NCBI GenBank assembly: GCA_040081465.1
Contig: JBEBGL010000007.1
Coordinates: 1-64,000, forward strand
Reading direction: 5' to 3'
DNA from: UBA668 sp040081465
Lineage (GTDB): Bacteria > Actinomycetota > Acidimicrobiia > Acidimicrobiales > Ilumatobacteraceae
Length of the DNA stretch: 64,000 nucleotides
This document shows, piece after piece, positions 11,881-20,892 of this stretch. The notes beneath the pieces were generated by a model. It was not told the DNA's origin. It made no database searches and saw only the letters and a list, made by a program, of their open reading frames with translations. The translations under genes were made by a program, and so were the position numbers. Positions within the stretch are counted from its first letter, which is position 1. The number at the start of each line of letters is the position of its first letter.

Positions 11881-11897
11881 CTCAGCCGGCTCGCTGT

Positions 11898-12260
11898 TCA
11901 CGCGACTCGGCGAGCGAGTGTGTATCCGGCGAAGGCGGCGAGTACGCCACCGACTACCGAGACGGCGACGTAGATCGCTGCAAGAGCGGCGCGGTCTGTG
12001 CGGGCAAGAGTGAATGTCTCGTACGAGAACGTTGAGAACGTTGTGTAGGCGCCGAGAAAACCGATTGCCAACGGAACTGTTGTTGTCTCCGACCATCCGC
12101 GCTCGAGGCCGAATGCAAGCACGAAGCCCAGCACGAACGATCCGGTGAGGTTGATGCCGAGCGTCGACCACGGAAAGGAACGTCCGCCGACGGCCAGTCC
12201 AATGCCATAGCGGGCGAGAGCGCCTGCGGCACCTGCAATCGCGACCAGTACGACTTTCAT
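11898..12260 (-). CDS. crcB: CrcB/Fluc fluoride ion channel
   Basis: This 120-residue, four-helix membrane protein has the Fluc hallmarks: GAAGALARYGIGL, the NLTGSFVLGF segment with the pore Asn, and the GFLGAYTTFSTFSYE segment with the phenylalanine track. Fluc channels are dual-topology dimers that export fluoride. Many Actinobacteria carry two neighbouring crcB genes forming heterodimers; only one is present here. No fluoride riboswitch is evident upstream. The DUF445 gene precedes it by 13 bases. Confidence 0.93.
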   Translation of the reverse strand: MKVVLVAIAGAAGALARYGIGLAVGGRSFPWSTLGINLTGSFVLGFVLAFGLERGWSETTTVPLAIGFLGAYTTFSTFSYETFTLARTDRAALAAIYVAVSVVGGVLAAFAGYTLARRVA

Positions 12261-12273
12261 TGCAGGAATCCTG

Positions 12274-13554
12274 TCAGAAGAACGCTTGGCTGACCGAGTA
12301 GATGATCAGTCCGGCGAGGCCGCCGACGATGGTTCCGTTGATGCGGATGAATTGCAGGTCGCGGCCGACTTGTAGCTCGAGTCGATCGGCCGTCGCCTTG
12401 CCGTCCCACTTTGCGAAGGTCGAGCTGATGATCTCGGCGACCTCGCCGCGGTAATGATCGATGACGTAGCCGAGCGCGCGCTGCACCCAGTCGTTGACCT
12501 TTTGCTGCAGCTCGGGCTCGTCGCGCAGGCGTTCGCCGAGGTGAACGAGTGAGCGGTCGATGCGTAGGCGTAGTTCGCTGCCAGGGTCGTTGGTGGCGCT
12601 GAGTGTGCTGCGCTTCACTTCGCCCCAAAGTGATTGCAGCCAAGCGCGTACATCGCGGTGGTCGAGCAGTTCGGTCTTTAGTTCCTCGCCCTTGTCCATC
12701 AGGCCTTGGTCGGCACGTAGACGGGCGGCGAAGTCGAGGACGCGCCGATCGATCGCGACGCGAACATCGTGTGTCTCGTTGCCACCGACGTCGCCGATGA
12801 ATCGGTGCACAGCTGTGTAGATCTTCTCGAAGATGCGATCGTCGATCGGCTCGGGAATCCACCACGGCGACTCTTCCTCAAGGCGCTGGCGGAAGGTGGC
12901 ACGGTTGTCGTCGAGGAAGCTAGCCAAGCCGGTGAGCACGGCGTCGAGAAGGCGTTGATGGTGCCCGCCCTCCATCGCCACGTCGATGGCGCGGCCGATC
13001 AGGGGTGCGACGGGAGTCGTGCGGATCTTGCGTTCGATCAGACCCTCGAGCGCGTTCGACACGTCGCGGTCATCGAGAACCTCCATGCTGCCGCGCAGCG
13101 CGTCGGCGACTCCTTCGCCAGCTTTGGACGCATTCGCCGGGTCGCTCAGCCAGACTCCGATTCTGCGGCCGACCTGCGCCGTCGCGAGGCGTTCCTGCAG
13201 TACCTCGTGAGTGAGGAAGTTCTCTTGAACGAACTCGCCGAGCGAAGCGCCGATCTGCTCCTTGCGTTGCGGGATGATCGCGGTGTGCGGAATCGGAATG
13301 CGCAGCGGGTGGCGAAACAGTGCGGTGACCGCGAACCAGTCGGCGAGTGCACCGACCATCGCCGCTTCGGCGAAGGCGCGGACGTAACCCAACCAGTCGT
13401 GGTTGGGCTCCTGCCAACGCGCGATCAGGAAGACAATCGTTGCCAATCCGAGCAGCCCGAGGGCCAGCAGCTTCATCCGGCGCAGTGACTTCCTGCGCTC
13501 AGTATCTGTCACCGACATCATGTTGCGATCGAGGCTAGGCCAGCCGCAAGACAC
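12274..13554 (-). CDS. DUF445 family membrane-anchored protein
   Basis: A 426-residue protein with an N-terminal transmembrane helix (LLALGLLGLATIVFLIARW) followed by the DUF445 signature GALADWFAVTALFRHPLRIPIPHTAIIP. A long predominantly helical middle follows, and a C-terminal hydrophobic helix (GTIVGGLAGLIIYSVSQAFF). Function is unknown. The longest frame starts at GTG 13554; ATG codons at 13521 or 13518 are plausible alternatives and still leave the TM helix intact. It is divergent from uvrD/pcrA across 23 bases and coupled with crcB. Confidence 0.85.
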   Translation of the reverse strand: MSCGWPSLDRNMMSVTDTERRKSLRRMKLLALGLLGLATIVFLIARWQEPNHDWLGYVRAFAEAAMVGALADWFAVTALFRHPLRIPIPHTAIIPQRKEQIGASLGEFVQENFLTHEVLQERLATAQVGRRIGVWLSDPANASKAGEGVADALRGSMEVLDDRDVSNALEGLIERKIRTTPVAPLIGRAIDVAMEGGHHQRLLDAVLTGLASFLDDNRATFRQRLEEESPWWIPEPIDDRIFEKIYTAVHRFIGDVGGNETHDVRVAIDRRVLDFAARLRADQGLMDKGEELKTELLDHRDVRAWLQSLWGEVKRSTLSATNDPGSELRLRIDRSLVHLGERLRDEPELQQKVNDWVQRALGYVIDHYRGEVAEIISSTFAKWDGKATADRLELQVGRDLQFIRINGTIVGGLAGLIIYSVSQAFF

Positions 13555-13577
13555 CCCGTCCGTACAATGGTCACATC

Positions 13578-16313
13578 ATGAGCGCCGATGACGAGTCACC
13601 TTCTCCCAATCCACGCTCGCTTGATCCCCTTGATTTGCAGTCTCTAAACCCCGATCAGCTCGATGCAGTCGTGCACCGTGGTGGGCCGTTGTTGGTGGTG
13701 GCGGGTGCTGGCTCTGGCAAGACACGGGTGCTGACGCATCGCATCGCGCACCTCATTCATGACGGTGTTCCGCCGTCATCGATCTTGGCGATCACGTTCA
13801 CTAACAAGGCCGCTGACGAAATGAAGCAGCGCGTCGCAGCGCTTGTCGGGCCGATGGTGAAGGCGATGTGGGTGTGCACATTTCACTCGGCGTGCGTGCG
13901 CATCTTGCGTTCCAACGCCGAGGCGCTTGGCTACCCGCGCAACTTCAGCATCTACGACCAGGCCGATTCGCAGCGACTTACCGGTTACGTCATTCGCGAT
14001 CTCGGGCTCGATGCGAAGCGATTTCCAATTCGTGCTGCGCACGGCCAGATCAGTTTGTGGAAGAACGAGCTGATATCACCAGCGACGGCACTAACTCAGG
14101 CCGACAATCCGTTTGGTCGCAAGCACGCCGAGATCTACGCCGAGTACCAGGCCCGGCTACAGCGCGCTGGCGCAATGGACTTCGACGACCTCCTGATGAA
14201 GGCAGTGCAACTGTTCCGAGAGCACCCCGATGTGTTGGCGCACTATCAGCAGCGTTTCCAACACGTACTGGTCGATGAATACCAAGACACCAACATGGCG
14301 CAAAACGAATTGGCGCTAGCCCTATCCGCGCAACACCAACAAGTAACCATCGTCGGCGACGGCGACCAATGTTTGCCCCCAGGAACGCTGATCAGCACAC
14401 CGAACGGCTTCACGCCAATCGAACAAATAGAAGTCGGCGACAAGGTTGACAGCACTCTCGATCAGAGCATGTTCGAGTACGGCGTGGTTCGTAGAGTCCA
14501 CCGCGGTCGCTACTCGGGGTCAGTCGTTCGAGTGCGTGCCGGCGATGTCGACCTTGTGGGCACTCCCGGGCACGTCGTTCCGATTCTCCCGTCACCAAGT
14601 GCTGTAGCGCTGTCGCATTTGCATCCGGGTATGACCATCTTGGCTCTCGTTGATGGCCAGTTTGTGCCTCGCCCGATCGATTCTGTTGCTGTCGAGCAGT
14701 ACGACGGGCCGGTGTACGACCTTGAAGTGGATCCGACTCATCACTACGTCGCGAATGGAATGTTGGTACACAACAGCGTCTACGGGTGGAGGGGCGCTGA
14801 TGTTCGGAACATCTCGCAGTTTGAGGAGATGTTCGACGACGTGACGACGATCGTGCTTGATCAGAACTACCGCAGCACACAAACGATTCTCGATGCGGCG
14901 AACTCGGTCATCTCGAACAATCCGGATCGCAAAGAGAAGCATCTGTGGAGCGAGAAGGGTGGCGGCGACAAGGTCGTTCGCTATCACGCCGAGGATGAAG
15001 GCGACGAGGCCACCTGGGTTGCGCGCACGATGCAATCGGTGCAGACCTCAACCCATCTGTTGTGGAAAGAGATGGCAGCGTTCTACCGCACCAACGCACA
15101 GAGCCGCATACTCGAAGAAGCGTTCATGCGCTTCGGTGTGCCGTACAAAGTCGTTGGCGGTACGCGCTTCTACGACCGCCGCGAAGTGAAAGACGCGATG
15201 TCGTATCTGCGGGCCGCGGTCAACCCTGCTGACGAAGTCAGCATTAAGCGTGTGCTCAACGTGCCCAAGCGCGGGGTAGGCGACGGCAGCGTCGCCAAAC
15301 TCGATGCACACGCGAAGGCGAACGGCACCACCTTCATGGAAGCGATGCGACACGCGCAGGAGGCCGGCCTTACCGGCCCCGCAGCGCGCGGCGTTGAGAG
15401 TTTCGTCAACTTGCTCGATGCTGCCGGCGAACTGGCGGCCATCTCCGGCACCGGCCCTGCCGATCTGTTGCAATCGATCCTCGACGGCAGCGGATACATC
15501 TTTGAACTAGAAGCCGAGGAAACCGTCGAGGCCGCCGGTCGACTGGAGAACATCGGTGAGCTCATCGGCTCGGCACGCGAGTTCACGCGCATCGACGAGT
15601 TCCTGGAGCAGGTGGCCCTTGTCGCCGACACCGATGAAATCGACGACGACGATCGAGTCGTGCTGATGACACTGCACAGCGCCAAGGGTCTCGAATACCC
15701 GGTCGTGTTTCTAGTCGGCATGGAAGAGGGCGTCTTCCCGCACATCCGTGCCCTATCGGAGCCATCGGAGATGGAAGAAGAACGTCGCCTCGCCTACGTC
15801 GGCATCACGCGTGCTCAGCAGAAACTCTTCGTCAGCCACGCATGGAGTCGGCAGCTCTTCGGCACCACTAGTTACAACCCGCCCAGTCGCTTCCTCGACG
15901 AAATCCCGGCCGAGCTTGTCGAGCAGCTCGGCGCCGTCGGTGGCAACCGTTCGTACGGCCGATCGAGCATGCGTGCGCGCACGGACTACGGCAAGCCTGC
16001 GCCGTACCGACGTAGCACGACCGCGGTCAGCAGCTTCGACCCCGACGACCCCAACGATCCCGATGACGGTGCCGACTGGCACCGCGAGCGGGTTGTGGAA
16101 GCGGCGATCAGCGCGGGGCAACGCAGCGCTGAAGCGTCGATGGCCCAGCAGATCGCGCTGCGCGTTGGCGACGACGTCGAGCACCCCGCGTTCGGCGAAG
16201 GCGTCATCATCGAGATTCGTGGCCAGGGCGATAAGGCGGAGGCGACAATTCGCTTCCGCGAGTCCGGAACTAAGCACCTTTCGCTGGCTTGGGCACCCCT
16301 CAAGAAGCTCTGA
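13578..16313 (+). CDS. pcrA: ATP-dependent DNA helicase, PcrA/UvrD type, interrupted by an intein
   Basis: A superfamily 1A 3'-to-5' DNA helicase used in repair and replication restart. Walker A GAGSGKT is at residues 43-49, motif Ia ITFTNKAADEMKQR follows, Walker B VDEYQDTN is near 231-238, and the C-terminal helicase half has LMTLHSAKGLEYPVVFLVGMEEGVFP. The last 50 residues form the PcrA-type Tudor-like tail (VGDDVEHPAFGEGVIIEI). Of 911 residues, 265-399 are an intein inserted between the Gln and Ser of motif III (GDGDQ / SVYGWRGAD). The host protein after splicing is 776 residues, normal for PcrA. TACAAT lies 9 bases before the ATG. Confidence 0.95.
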   Translation: MSADDESPSPNPRSLDPLDLQSLNPDQLDAVVHRGGPLLVVAGAGSGKTRVLTHRIAHLIHDGVPPSSILAITFTNKAADEMKQRVAALVGPMVKAMWVCTFHSACVRILRSNAEALGYPRNFSIYDQADSQRLTGYVIRDLGLDAKRFPIRAAHGQISLWKNELISPATALTQADNPFGRKHAEIYAEYQARLQRAGAMDFDDLLMKAVQLFREHPDVLAHYQQRFQHVLVDEYQDTNMAQNELALALSAQHQQVTIVGDGDQCLPPGTLISTPNGFTPIEQIEVGDKVDSTLDQSMFEYGVVRRVHRGRYSGSVVRVRAGDVDLVGTPGHVVPILPSPSAVALSHLHPGMTILALVDGQFVPRPIDSVAVEQYDGPVYDLEVDPTHHYVANGMLVHNSVYGWRGADVRNISQFEEMFDDVTTIVLDQNYRSTQTILDAANSVISNNPDRKEKHLWSEKGGGDKVVRYHAEDEGDEATWVARTMQSVQTSTHLLWKEMAAFYRTNAQSRILEEAFMRFGVPYKVVGGTRFYDRREVKDAMSYLRAAVNPADEVSIKRVLNVPKRGVGDGSVAKLDAHAKANGTTFMEAMRHAQEAGLTGPAARGVESFVNLLDAAGELAAISGTGPADLLQSILDGSGYIFELEAEETVEAAGRLENIGELIGSAREFTRIDEFLEQVALVADTDEIDDDDRVVLMTLHSAKGLEYPVVFLVGMEEGVFPHIRALSEPSEMEEERRLAYVGITRAQQKLFVSHAWSRQLFGTTSYNPPSRFLDEIPAELVEQLGAVGGNRSYGRSSMRARTDYGKPAPYRRSTTAVSSFDPDDPNDPDDGADWHRERVVEAAISAGQRSAEASMAQQIALRVGDDVEHPAFGEGVIIEIRGQGDKAEATIRFRESGTKHLSLAWAPLKKL
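14370..14774 (+). other. Mini-intein (135 aa) inside the helicase gene
   Basis: The insertion begins at Cys265 (CLPPGTLISTPNGFTPIEQ, block A) and ends with VHN at residues 397-399, followed by Ser400 as the +1 nucleophile. Block B is GTPGHVVPI with the conserved Thr and His. Block F is VYDLEVDPTHHYVANG. All residues needed for self-splicing (Cys1, block B Thr/His, penultimate His, terminal Asn, +1 Ser) are present. Only about 70 residues separate blocks B and F, so no homing endonuclease domain fits. The insertion splits motif III, so an unspliced protein should be an inactive helicase. Confidence 0.93.
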
Positions 16314-16330
16314 CTGGTTGAATTGAATCG

Positions 16331-16786
16331 ATGCGTAAGCCGGCGCTGCTCCACAGCAAGGAAACGATGCGACGCCGTCGGCGGCTCAGCAATACGTGGG
16401 CTGGGGTGGTCGTCGGCTGGTCGTTTATACGCACGCTGTTGGTTTGGGCTGCCGTTGGCGACTATGGGCTGAACCCGTGGATCTATCTCGCGATCGACCT
16501 CTGCAGCGCTGTCACCGACGCGATCACGACCCCTCGAATGGTTCTTAGCTTCATTGACGAGCGCTATCGCCAAGCGTTCGGCTGGGGGATGGTCGCGCTG
16601 GTCGCATTCATCGTCCCCGACATATACATCTTCCTCGGCACGCGTCACCTGCCTACGAACCTGATCATCATCATCTGCAGCGTGATTGCACTGACGCTGA
16701 TCGTCGCCGTCGTCAGTGTCCTGCGCAAGATCCACAAGGGTCGCAGCGAGCGAGCGAGCGGCGACCCTGTGATCGAGTCTGCTTGA
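16331..16786 (+). CDS. Small multi-pass membrane protein, unknown
   Basis: 151 residues with about four hydrophobic helices (around WAGVVVGWSFIRTLLVWAAV, WIYLAIDLCSAVTDAIT, MVALVAFIVPDIYIFL and NLIIIICSVIALTLIVAVVSVL) and arginine/lysine-rich ends. I do not recognise a family. It follows the helicase by 17 bases on the same strand and is followed after 8 bases by the flavodoxin-like gene, so the three may form one transcript. An internal ATG exists at residue 13, which would shorten it without losing a helix. Confidence 0.65.
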   Translation: MRKPALLHSKETMRRRRRLSNTWAGVVVGWSFIRTLLVWAAVGDYGLNPWIYLAIDLCSAVTDAITTPRMVLSFIDERYRQAFGWGMVALVAFIVPDIYIFLGTRHLPTNLIIIICSVIALTLIVAVVSVLRKIHKGRSERASGDPVIESA

Positions 16787-16794
16787 ATATCGGT

Positions 16795-17226
16795 ATGAAG
16801 GCAGCCATCCTTTTCGAGAGCCTCACCGGTCACACACGCACCGCGGCCGAGCTGATCGCCACCAATCTGCAACAGCAAGGGTGGGGCATCACCGGCGTCT
16901 CGCCCGTGCGTAAGCCGGAGATGGCCAGCATTCAAGACGCCGACATGGTCATCGTTGGCACATGGGTGCACGGTTTGTTCGTTGTCGGCCAAGCCCCATG
17001 GGGGCTCGGCGCCATCGCCGGACTGCCCGCGATGCAAGGCAAGTTGGCCGCGACGTTCTGCACCTTCGCACTCAACCCGGCCAAGACGCTCGACAAACTC
17101 GACGGCGCAGTTAGCCGACTTGGTGCTGAAGTAATCGGTGGGCTGGCGCTACATCGCAGCAAGCTCGAGGCTCACTCAGAAGAGTTCGCCGCTCGCCTTG
17201 TCGCCAACGTGCCTACCCGCGCGTAG
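16795..17226 (+). CDS. Flavodoxin-like protein
   Basis: A 143-residue protein with a flavodoxin-like N-terminus: strand KAAILFESLTGHTRTAAELIA, where S/T-x-TGHT is the FMN phosphate-binding loop, then DADMVIVGTWVHGLFVVGQAPWG in the position of the isoalloxazine loop. I chose ATG 16795 over the in-frame TTG at 16783 because the first beta strand starts right after it. It probably carries FMN and transfers electrons or acts as a small flavoprotein; the partner is unknown. It converges with the serpin gene with a 14-base overlap. Confidence 0.75.
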   Translation: MKAAILFESLTGHTRTAAELIATNLQQQGWGITGVSPVRKPEMASIQDADMVIVGTWVHGLFVVGQAPWGLGAIAGLPAMQGKLAATFCTFALNPAKTLDKLDGAVSRLGAEVIGGLALHRSKLEAHSEEFAARLVANVPTRA

Positions 17227-18523
17227 CGCTCGGGTCGTTGACGCGGCCCATGAAGATCACAGCGCCGGTGGTGCGAGCACGCAGCCAGAACGTGAATGGG
17301 CGATCGATGACGAGCGTTATCGGGTCTTCTTCCACCGGAGCAGAAGTAGCAACCATCACGACTGCAGTCGCAGCAGCGGCTTCCGTGCCCTCTTCATCGA
17401 CAGTGATGTTTGCCTGATGGATGACGTCGCCGATGACTAGCTGATCTTGTGTCGTCATGCCGCTGAAGTCAGCGTTGCCTGCTTCGAAAGCCGTCGGCAT
17501 GCCCATCTCCTTCAACACGTCGGCGAGGCTGATCGAGGTCTCGATGTCGAACTTCGGGAACCCCAACTGCACCGGCCGATCGCGTAGCGACGCGATTGCA
17601 TCGGTCACCGTCGGCATCAGAGTGTCGGCATCGTCGCCCACGGCCACAACCATGGCGAGCTCTCCGAACACGTACGGCAGCTCGATTGCCTGCCAGCCCT
17701 CGCCAGCGCCGTGCGTAATGCGGCGGTCGACGTGCATCATGTCGACCTCGACGTCACCCGCAGGTGTTGTGAACGCGCTCTTGACTGTCAGCTCCTTGTC
17801 GAACGTGTCGAACCAGTTGGCCTTGAGGTAGATCGCATTCACCAGTGTGAGACGCGAGTCGGCGGTGATCACTCCTTCGGCGAGCAACTCGGGAATGCGC
17901 TCGCGCGTTTCAGTGGCGACCCACTCGTTGATCGCCACTCGTGCCGCTTCGGGATCGTCCATGTAGTCGACGAGCTCCATACCTGCGCCGTACTCGGACG
18001 AGAGGAGATCAAGAAACGCTTGCTCGAAACTGAAGCCGGATTGGCCCCACAGTGAGTTGGCGATTGACAGCTGCACCTCGCTGACACCTTCGCCACCGTC
18101 GCCCGTGTTGTCTTGCGACTGATTGGTCGCTTCCAAAGCACTGGATAGCCCGTTCATCGAACGATGGATCGCAGCAGGATCGGCGATGTGCAGCACCTGA
18201 TTCATTTCGTCCAGCGTCATGCCCTTCGCTCCGGCGGAGGTCATCGCCAAAGCCAGCGCGATGCTGGCGGGAGAGAACACCAGGTTCGCTACCGGGTCGA
18301 TAGTTGTGAGGTGCAGGAACAGATCGTCAGCGAACGCGTTGACCGCGATCGCGGCCGCAGCCGGATCGGTGCCGTCGGTAATGCGCGGCGCATCTCCACG
18401 CAAGCTGCTGGCGTTGCCGCCATTGCTGCTGCTCTTCGTTGAATCGTCACCGCAGGCAGCGAGAACCTGTGCGACAGCGGGGACGGTAAGTAGTTGGAGG
18501 AATGTACGACGTTGCATGTTCAC
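17213..18523 (-). CDS. Serpin (serine protease inhibitor), predicted Tat lipoprotein
   Basis: A 436-residue serpin. The N-terminus has a twin-arginine stretch (QRRTFLQLL) and a lipobox VLAAC with Cys24, so export as a lipoprotein on the outer face of the membrane is predicted. The serpin body covers residues about 55-430 (NLVFSPASIALALAMTSAGAKG, LVNAIYLKANW, FDTFDKELTVKSAF). The reactive-loop hinge EEGTEAAAATA near 377-387 has the small-residue pattern of inhibitory serpins, and counting from it gives a likely P1-P1' of Thr393-Ser394. The shutter and C-terminal RPFTFWLRARTTGAVIFMGRV are intact. Target protease unknown. Confidence 0.93.
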   Translation of the reverse strand: MNMQRRTFLQLLTVPAVAQVLAACGDDSTKSSSNGGNASSLRGDAPRITDGTDPAAAAIAVNAFADDLFLHLTTIDPVANLVFSPASIALALAMTSAGAKGMTLDEMNQVLHIADPAAIHRSMNGLSSALEATNQSQDNTGDGGEGVSEVQLSIANSLWGQSGFSFEQAFLDLLSSEYGAGMELVDYMDDPEAARVAINEWVATETRERIPELLAEGVITADSRLTLVNAIYLKANWFDTFDKELTVKSAFTTPAGDVEVDMMHVDRRITHGAGEGWQAIELPYVFGELAMVVAVGDDADTLMPTVTDAIASLRDRPVQLGFPKFDIETSISLADVLKEMGMPTAFEAGNADFSGMTTQDQLVIGDVIHQANITVDEEGTEAAAATAVVMVATSAPVEEDPITLVIDRPFTFWLRARTTGAVIFMGRVNDPSATRG

Positions 18524-18557
18524 TTGGACGACGCTCGACCGACCGCGGTTCCCACCG

Positions 18558-19040
18558 CTAGTCAGCAGTTAGGTCGAGGCTCAGCCGTCCATCGGCGCTG
18601 ACGATCGGCCCGACACCCACCGGCGGAGTGGCTAGGTCGGCGACCTGTAGCGTGCGGCCATCGCAGTCGGTGAATGTGCGCGTCTGCTTGATCAGTTCGA
18701 TAGCGCAACCGGCGTCGCGGTCTGCGGGGTGGGCCATATAGATCGCCCATCCAAAGTCGGCGTCGGCCCCAGTGTGATCAACGACGACGTTGCGATCGTC
18801 GCCTAGTAGGTCTTGCAAAATGATGGGGCCGTCTTCGTCAATGACTGCGGCAACGAACGATGTCGTGCCCATCTCCTGCAGGCTCGGTGCGAATTGGCTT
18901 GTCGTGTCGTCGCTGTTGTTGGCGATGATGGCCGCCACGCCCCACAGCGCCAACCCAAGCACGGCGAAGAAACCCAAACCGGCCAGCACGGGCACGACTG
19001 CCCGGGCAAATGTGGACTGCAGCTGCGGTCGACGCACCAT
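18558..19040 (-). CDS. Single-pass membrane protein, unknown
   Basis: About 160 residues from an ATG at 19040; an in-frame start at 19085 would overlap the end of nhaA. One transmembrane helix (VVPVLAGLGFFAVLGLALWGVAAII) follows a short basic N-terminus, and the rest would be outside the cell. The C-terminal part has two cysteines (GCAIEL, TDCDGRTLQ) and a closing pattern (VGPIVSADGRLSLDL) that loosely recalls the end of Rieske-like domains, but the CxH pairs are missing. No family recognised. It is 34 bases from the serpin gene on the same strand. Confidence 0.6.
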   Translation of the reverse strand: MVRRPQLQSTFARAVVPVLAGLGFFAVLGLALWGVAAIIANNSDDTTSQFAPSLQEMGTTSFVAAVIDEDGPIILQDLLGDDRNVVVDHTGADADFGWAIYMAHPADRDAGCAIELIKQTRTFTDCDGRTLQVADLATPPVGVGPIVSADGRLSLDLTAD

Positions 19041-19059
19041 GCAAGTGTGCCTGACGCTG

Positions 19060-20352
19060 CTACGAAACTGGGCTTCGCGCGCCACTTCGGCGCGTGAGAA
19101 TTACCGCCGAGATGGCTGCGGCCAGAACCGATGCCATCAAGATGGCGAGCTTGGCGTGGGTTTGCTCGGTCGGATCTGGGAGTGCAAGCTCCGTGATGAA
19201 CAGCGCGACCGTGAAGCCGATTCCGGCGGCGAAACCGATTCCAACGATTTGGACACCCGTCGAATCTTCTGGCATATCGGCGATCCCTGCGCGAATTGCG
19301 CCGCGCGTGGCCAACACGACACCGAGCGGCTTCCCCAGCAGCAAGCCGAAAAACACGCCCCACGTGATTGGCGAACGAGCTGCCGCGTTCAGTCCATCGC
19401 TAGAGATCTCGATGCCGCTGTTCGCTAAAGCGAAGATCGGCACGATCACGTAACTCGTCCACGGGTGCAGAACGTGCTGCAGCCACTCAACGACCGAGAC
19501 CGAGCCTTTGGCAAGTTCGCTGGTCGAACGTGCTGCCTCGGCGTCGGATAGATCGATCAATTCGTCACTGTCGATCAGCTCAGAGCGCAGTCGCGGAATC
19601 GATGGTGCGAGCAACCCCATGACGACACCCGCGATGGTCGGATGAATCCCCGCTTCGTGAAGGCTGAACCACACGATCGCACCGATGATGAGGTACACCC
19701 ACGTGGTGTGAACGCCCAAGCGCCGCACCGCGACGGTGGCAACGACGCCAACCGCGGCCGCGGCGAGCCACCCGAACATGACCCCGGTCGAGTACACAGC
19801 CGCGATGATCACAATTGCGCCGATGTCGTCGACGATCGCGAGCCCTAGCAAGAAGGCGCGCAGTGACGACGGAATGCGACTGCCGGCCACAGCCACCACG
19901 CCTACGGCAAGCGCAATGTCGGTGGCCATCGGAATCGCCCAGCCGCGCGGCGCCGTTCCCCCTGCAATCGCGAGGTAAACGAGCGCGGGCACGATCATGC
20001 CCCCAAGCGCCGCTGCACCCGGCAGCAGCGCGGCGCGACGCGTTGCGAGGTGACCATCTGTGAGTTCGCGCTTGATCTCCAAACCGACGACCAAGAAGAA
20101 GATGGTCATCAAGCCGTCGTTGATCCAATGGCGAATGTCGAGATCGAGCGTGTGTCCCGCGACCGAGATGGAGGCCCGACTCGTCCACAGATCGTCGTAA
20201 GAACCAGACCAGGGAGAGTTCGCCCAAACGAGGGCAATGACCGCAGCGCCCGCCAACAGCACGGCCCCGGAGGCCTCGGTGGCGATGAAGTCGCGCAACG
20301 GCGACAACATGCGAACGAGTGGCGAACGGTTTCGACGTGGCGCGCGATTCAT
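19060..20352 (-). CDS. nhaA: Na+/H+ antiporter NhaA
   Basis: A 430-residue sodium/proton antiporter of the inner membrane. The paired aspartates of the transport site are in LAIVDDIGAIVII, and other NhaA signatures are ANSPWSGSYDDLW, FFLVVGLEIKREL, MATDIALAVGV and FALANSGIEI. The frame is open to 20685, but AAGGAGA 6 bases before the ATG at 20352 fixes the start and gives the normal family length. The upstream extension overlaps the opposite-strand B12 gene and is not coding. Expected role: sodium and pH homeostasis. Confidence 0.95.
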   Translation of the reverse strand: MNRAPRRNRSPLVRMLSPLRDFIATEASGAVLLAGAAVIALVWANSPWSGSYDDLWTSRASISVAGHTLDLDIRHWINDGLMTIFFLVVGLEIKRELTDGHLATRRAALLPGAAALGGMIVPALVYLAIAGGTAPRGWAIPMATDIALAVGVVAVAGSRIPSSLRAFLLGLAIVDDIGAIVIIAAVYSTGVMFGWLAAAAVGVVATVAVRRLGVHTTWVYLIIGAIVWFSLHEAGIHPTIAGVVMGLLAPSIPRLRSELIDSDELIDLSDAEAARSTSELAKGSVSVVEWLQHVLHPWTSYVIVPIFALANSGIEISSDGLNAAARSPITWGVFFGLLLGKPLGVVLATRGAIRAGIADMPEDSTGVQIVGIGFAAGIGFTVALFITELALPDPTEQTHAKLAILMASVLAAAISAVILTRRSGARSPVS

Positions 20353-20481
20353 GGAAGTCTCCTTGACCTCGCCGACCAGACTTCCCGGCACACCTAGTTG
20401 ATCCGCCGACCATACCTGCACTTCCAGCCTGCCCTGGCCGAATTGAGGATCGGGCCGGATCGGTCGTAGGGTTTCGGACCT

Positions 20482-20892
20482 GTGAAGAGGCCTTATCGAG
20501 TCGTCGTGGCTAAGCCCGGTCTTGATGGCCACGACCGTGGAGCCAAGACCATTACTAGGGCGCTGCGCGATCACGGCTTCGAGGTGATCTACACCGGTCT
20601 GCACCAATCGCCGGAACAGATCGCCGAGACGGCGCTGCAGGAAGACGTCGACGCGGTTGGCCTTTCGCTGCTCAGTGGGGCACATCTCACGCTGTTCCCG
20701 CGGGTGATGAGCGAGTTGCGCGATCGTGGGTTGGGCGAGACTCTCGTGTTCGGCGGGGGCGTCATCCCTGCTGGCGATGTGCGCACCTTGAAGGAACAGG
20801 GTGTTGCAGAAGTGTTTGGGCCTGGAAGTTCGCTGAAAGGCATTAGTAAGTGGTTAGAAGCCACCCTTGACGAGAGAGAGGACGCGGCCTAG
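20482..20892 (+). CDS. Cobalamin-binding subunit, methylmalonyl-CoA mutase type
   Basis: 136 residues forming a stand-alone B12-binding domain of the mutase family. The DxHxxG signature is DGHDRG with His17 as the expected lower cobalt ligand (residues 15-20). SLLSGAH and FGGGVIPAGD are the second and third cobalamin loops. The gene starts with GTG and ends directly before sucC with no gap. Methylmalonyl-CoA mutase makes succinyl-CoA and SucCD converts it to succinate with ATP formation, so the three genes suggest a propionate or odd-chain route. The large catalytic subunit is not here. Confidence 0.9.
   Translation: MKRPYRVVVAKPGLDGHDRGAKTITRALRDHGFEVIYTGLHQSPEQIAETALQEDVDAVGLSLLSGAHLTLFPRVMSELRDRGLGETLVFGGGVIPAGDVRTLKEQGVAEVFGPGSSLKGISKWLEATLDEREDAA

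Noticed and set aside
18558..19040. Rieske-type iron-sulfur domain in the small membrane protein
   Set aside because: The closing strands look vaguely similar, but the CxH and CxxH ligand pairs are missing.
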